Source: Macrothele yani (taxonomy: Eukaryota > Arthropoda > Arachnida > Araneae > Macrothelidae). From it: a stretch of 64,000 nt of DNA. The notes under the pieces are model-generated. The model had not been told where the DNA came from. It was given only the letters and a program-made list of their open reading frames with translations, and ran no database searches. Every line of letters starts with the position of its first letter. Position 1 is the first letter of the stretch. A program made the position numbers and the translations under genes. Location: the NCBI GenBank assembly GCA_039090855.1, contig CM077028.1:66035054-66099053 (forward strand), written 5' to 3'. Below, piece after piece: positions 62,261-64,000 of the stretch.

Positions 62261-63504
62261 TTAGTAACTGCTTTGGGAATTTAACCCTTTAAGCAGCCGA
62301 CAAACCCGAACCAGATCTAGCCAAATAATTTCTGTTCTCCCCAAACAGAATGTACACATAGTAGCTGAGTTTTGCAAAAGCCGAGGCCAGCAACACAAAA
62401 CAATTTCCCCCCGTCATCTCATCAGTCCCGACCATAAACCTGTCACGGGTAAGAAGCGCTCCCTTCTATAGTCCTTTTTGCTCTACCTCCACGACTCTAG
62501 GCATGATGGAAATATTAGTCCCCCTGGCACACACATCATGCCACTGGGTAGAAACAAATGACTCAAAAAGCATCACGTTCCTTTCTTAGGTTCGTCGCTA
62601 TTTTAACAGCACTTTCAGTGGGTAATCACTCGAAAAGGATTAGTGTCAGTCATCCTCCTAAATGACAACTTTGAATAAAAAAAGCTAAAGAAAAACCGAC
62701 GTTTTCTGATGCTCAGGTTTACTCGTTCGAGCCGCGTTTGGCTCACTTCTTAAACAACGCATATATTCGTTCGAGATTATTTCATCCCATTTTGCTAACC
62801 CCGAGTTAATTCGTTGCAGCCGGTTAAATGATTAAACGTGTATAATCAATCTCATATATTCTATGCATTTGTAGATTTTTGGCTCCAGTGATTAAAAATT
62901 CGTGAACGATATGCTTACAACGAATGACTTTTCACCGTGAATGATGAATGCTTAGCTCTCACCGCTTGACTGATAATTCAATCCATTACTGCGGCGCACC
63001 CTGAAGTCGCAGCACATTAATTTCCTTCCGCCCCCGATGAGGTAGAAAACAAATTTCCAATATGAAATGTAATGTCGAATATTAAATAAGTGTCAACCGC
63101 AATGTAAGTCAGCAATCAGTTAAGAAATAATGGTGTAACTTACGAATGGGAATGGTATGTGAATACAGTACCCGAATCGTTCGCCACGAGCGGAGATTCG
63201 TTCATTAATGAATAAATGGATCACCCAAGTTTTTGTTCTTCTAGGCAGTTTCCCAAAAAGGGCTCTGAATGCGCTTGTTCTGCGAATTATTTACCGTGAA
63301 CGGAGAACCGTGGAATTCTACCCATTTCGGCAGTTTTTTCAAATTCCGCTAGGGCTCGCACTCAGTTTGGAGCTAAGAATGTTTTAGTGGTTGTGGTGAG
63401 ACAACCGGCCGAAAGTGGATTCAAAGTGAATGACCATTCATTTGAATGAGCATTTGTGAATGATTCTTCTGCGTGAATGATAAATGAACTACCAAAAATG
63501 AATT
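62261..63504. other. no feature recognised
   Basis: Unique-looking DNA rich in TGAATGA and TTCGTTCG-like words but without a regular period. Confidence 0.4.
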
Positions 63505-63733
63505 ACTTGTTTTTGTTTCTTTGTTTAGAGGATTAGTGACCACTGTGGGCACCTCAATGGGCTATAAGCAGTCGCCCGTCTATTATTTAGGGCAACTGGT
63601 TCCAGAGAAAAGGGAAGGGGCCATTGCCTTAATACAAACACAACATCCGTGCCTGGTCGGGATTCGAACACGGACACGTCTCGGACGAATGGTCATTAGC
63701 CAGCGCTTAGACCACTGCGCCACCGGGACGGCT
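63505..63733 (-). mobile_element. SINE A, minus strand
   Basis: An interrupted T tail, diverged body and head ending GCGCCACCGGGACGGC. B box complement GGATTCGAACA. Confidence 0.92.
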
Positions 63734-64000
63734 AAATGCAGTGTTGAAGATATTCATTAACCCTTTAACGACCAGGTCCCTAAAATCATTTGTTGCTCAA
63801 AATACCATAACGCCCAAAACTGTCTGTTTCTCCTTTCAGAATTCCCCCCTCCTCTTTACAAGTTAGCAAACGCAGGATTAGTACCCGGTCACTATACGGA
63901 ACTTCCGATCTGTAGTCTTGATGTACACTGAGCTTCAGACGTTTTTCAGGGGCTATCACTGCATTCTTCAATGGATAAGGCATGTGGTGTCAAGAGGGAA
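63734..64000. other. window end; nothing certain
   Basis: TTAACCCTTTAACGACCAGG at 63758-63777 resembles a piggyBac-type TTAA-CCC terminus, but the other end would lie outside the window. Confidence 0.3.

Overview
The window looks like 64 kb of repeat-dense, AT-rich animal nuclear DNA. The mix of transposons suggests an arthropod, but the species cannot be read from the sequence. I find no convincing host protein gene and no intact rRNA or tRNA gene. Almost everything recognisable is mobile DNA or tandem repeat: about fifteen Tc1-like DNA transposons (DD34E, DD36E and a DD32E-spaced group), four mariner (DD34D) copies or fragments, two IS630-related elements of the DUF4817 type, six pieces of one RTE-like LINE, at least two Penelope-like elements, one long-terminal-inverted-repeat MITE, and three tRNA-derived SINE families. 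The main SINE (called SINE A here) has 13 copies.

Layout. 0-4 kb: two dead mariners and one SINE. 4.26-5.39 kb: a 75-bp minisatellite of 15 nearly identical units. 7-12.9 kb: three Tc1-like elements and one DUF4817-type element. 12.8-14.6 kb: a higher-order satellite of about 155-bp subunits, three per about 460 bp, each carrying a CCACCAGGGGGCG-like box. 14.6-19.7 kb: a DD36E element with SINEs in it and two mariners, set among stray satellite monomers. 20-23.6 kb: short tandem arrays and SINEs, including a SINE inside a SINE. 23.75-25.29 kb: the best-preserved Tc1 element, with a readable empty site. 26.6-33.2 kb: an almost gap-free string of Tc1, RTE and DUF4817 elements separated by TA- or GA-microsatellites. 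33.2-34.5 kb: a Penelope-like reverse transcriptase piece between inverted arms. 34.6-40.3 kb: three RTE copies in (TA)n tracts, one nearly full length. 40.3-45.6 kb: Tc1/DD36E elements. 46.3-47.5 kb: a 1.1-kb palindrome. 48.4-53.6 kb: MITE, SINEs, degenerate repeats, and a Tc1 interrupted by a SINE. 54.9-56.2 kb: a Penelope-like GIY-YIG element between inverted arms that carry hammerhead-ribozyme-like cores. 57-62.3 kb: three more Tc1 elements. The remainder is featureless AT-rich DNA.

The elements do not form a pathway. They record successive invasion: transposon into satellite, SINE into transposon, SINE into SINE. Two transposases contain snap-back inverted duplications where coding sequence has been lost. 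Three reading frames remain long enough to be of interest: a 336-aa Tc1 transposase (probably frameshifted at its start), a 359-aa Tc1-like transposase with 32-residue D-E spacing, and a 545-aa RTE reverse transcriptase segment from a 5'-truncated copy. The observations most worth following are the CTCF-like boxes phased in the satellite, the hammerhead-like cores in inverted-repeat elements, the snap-back rearrangements, and the placement of RTE copies in (TA)n tracts.
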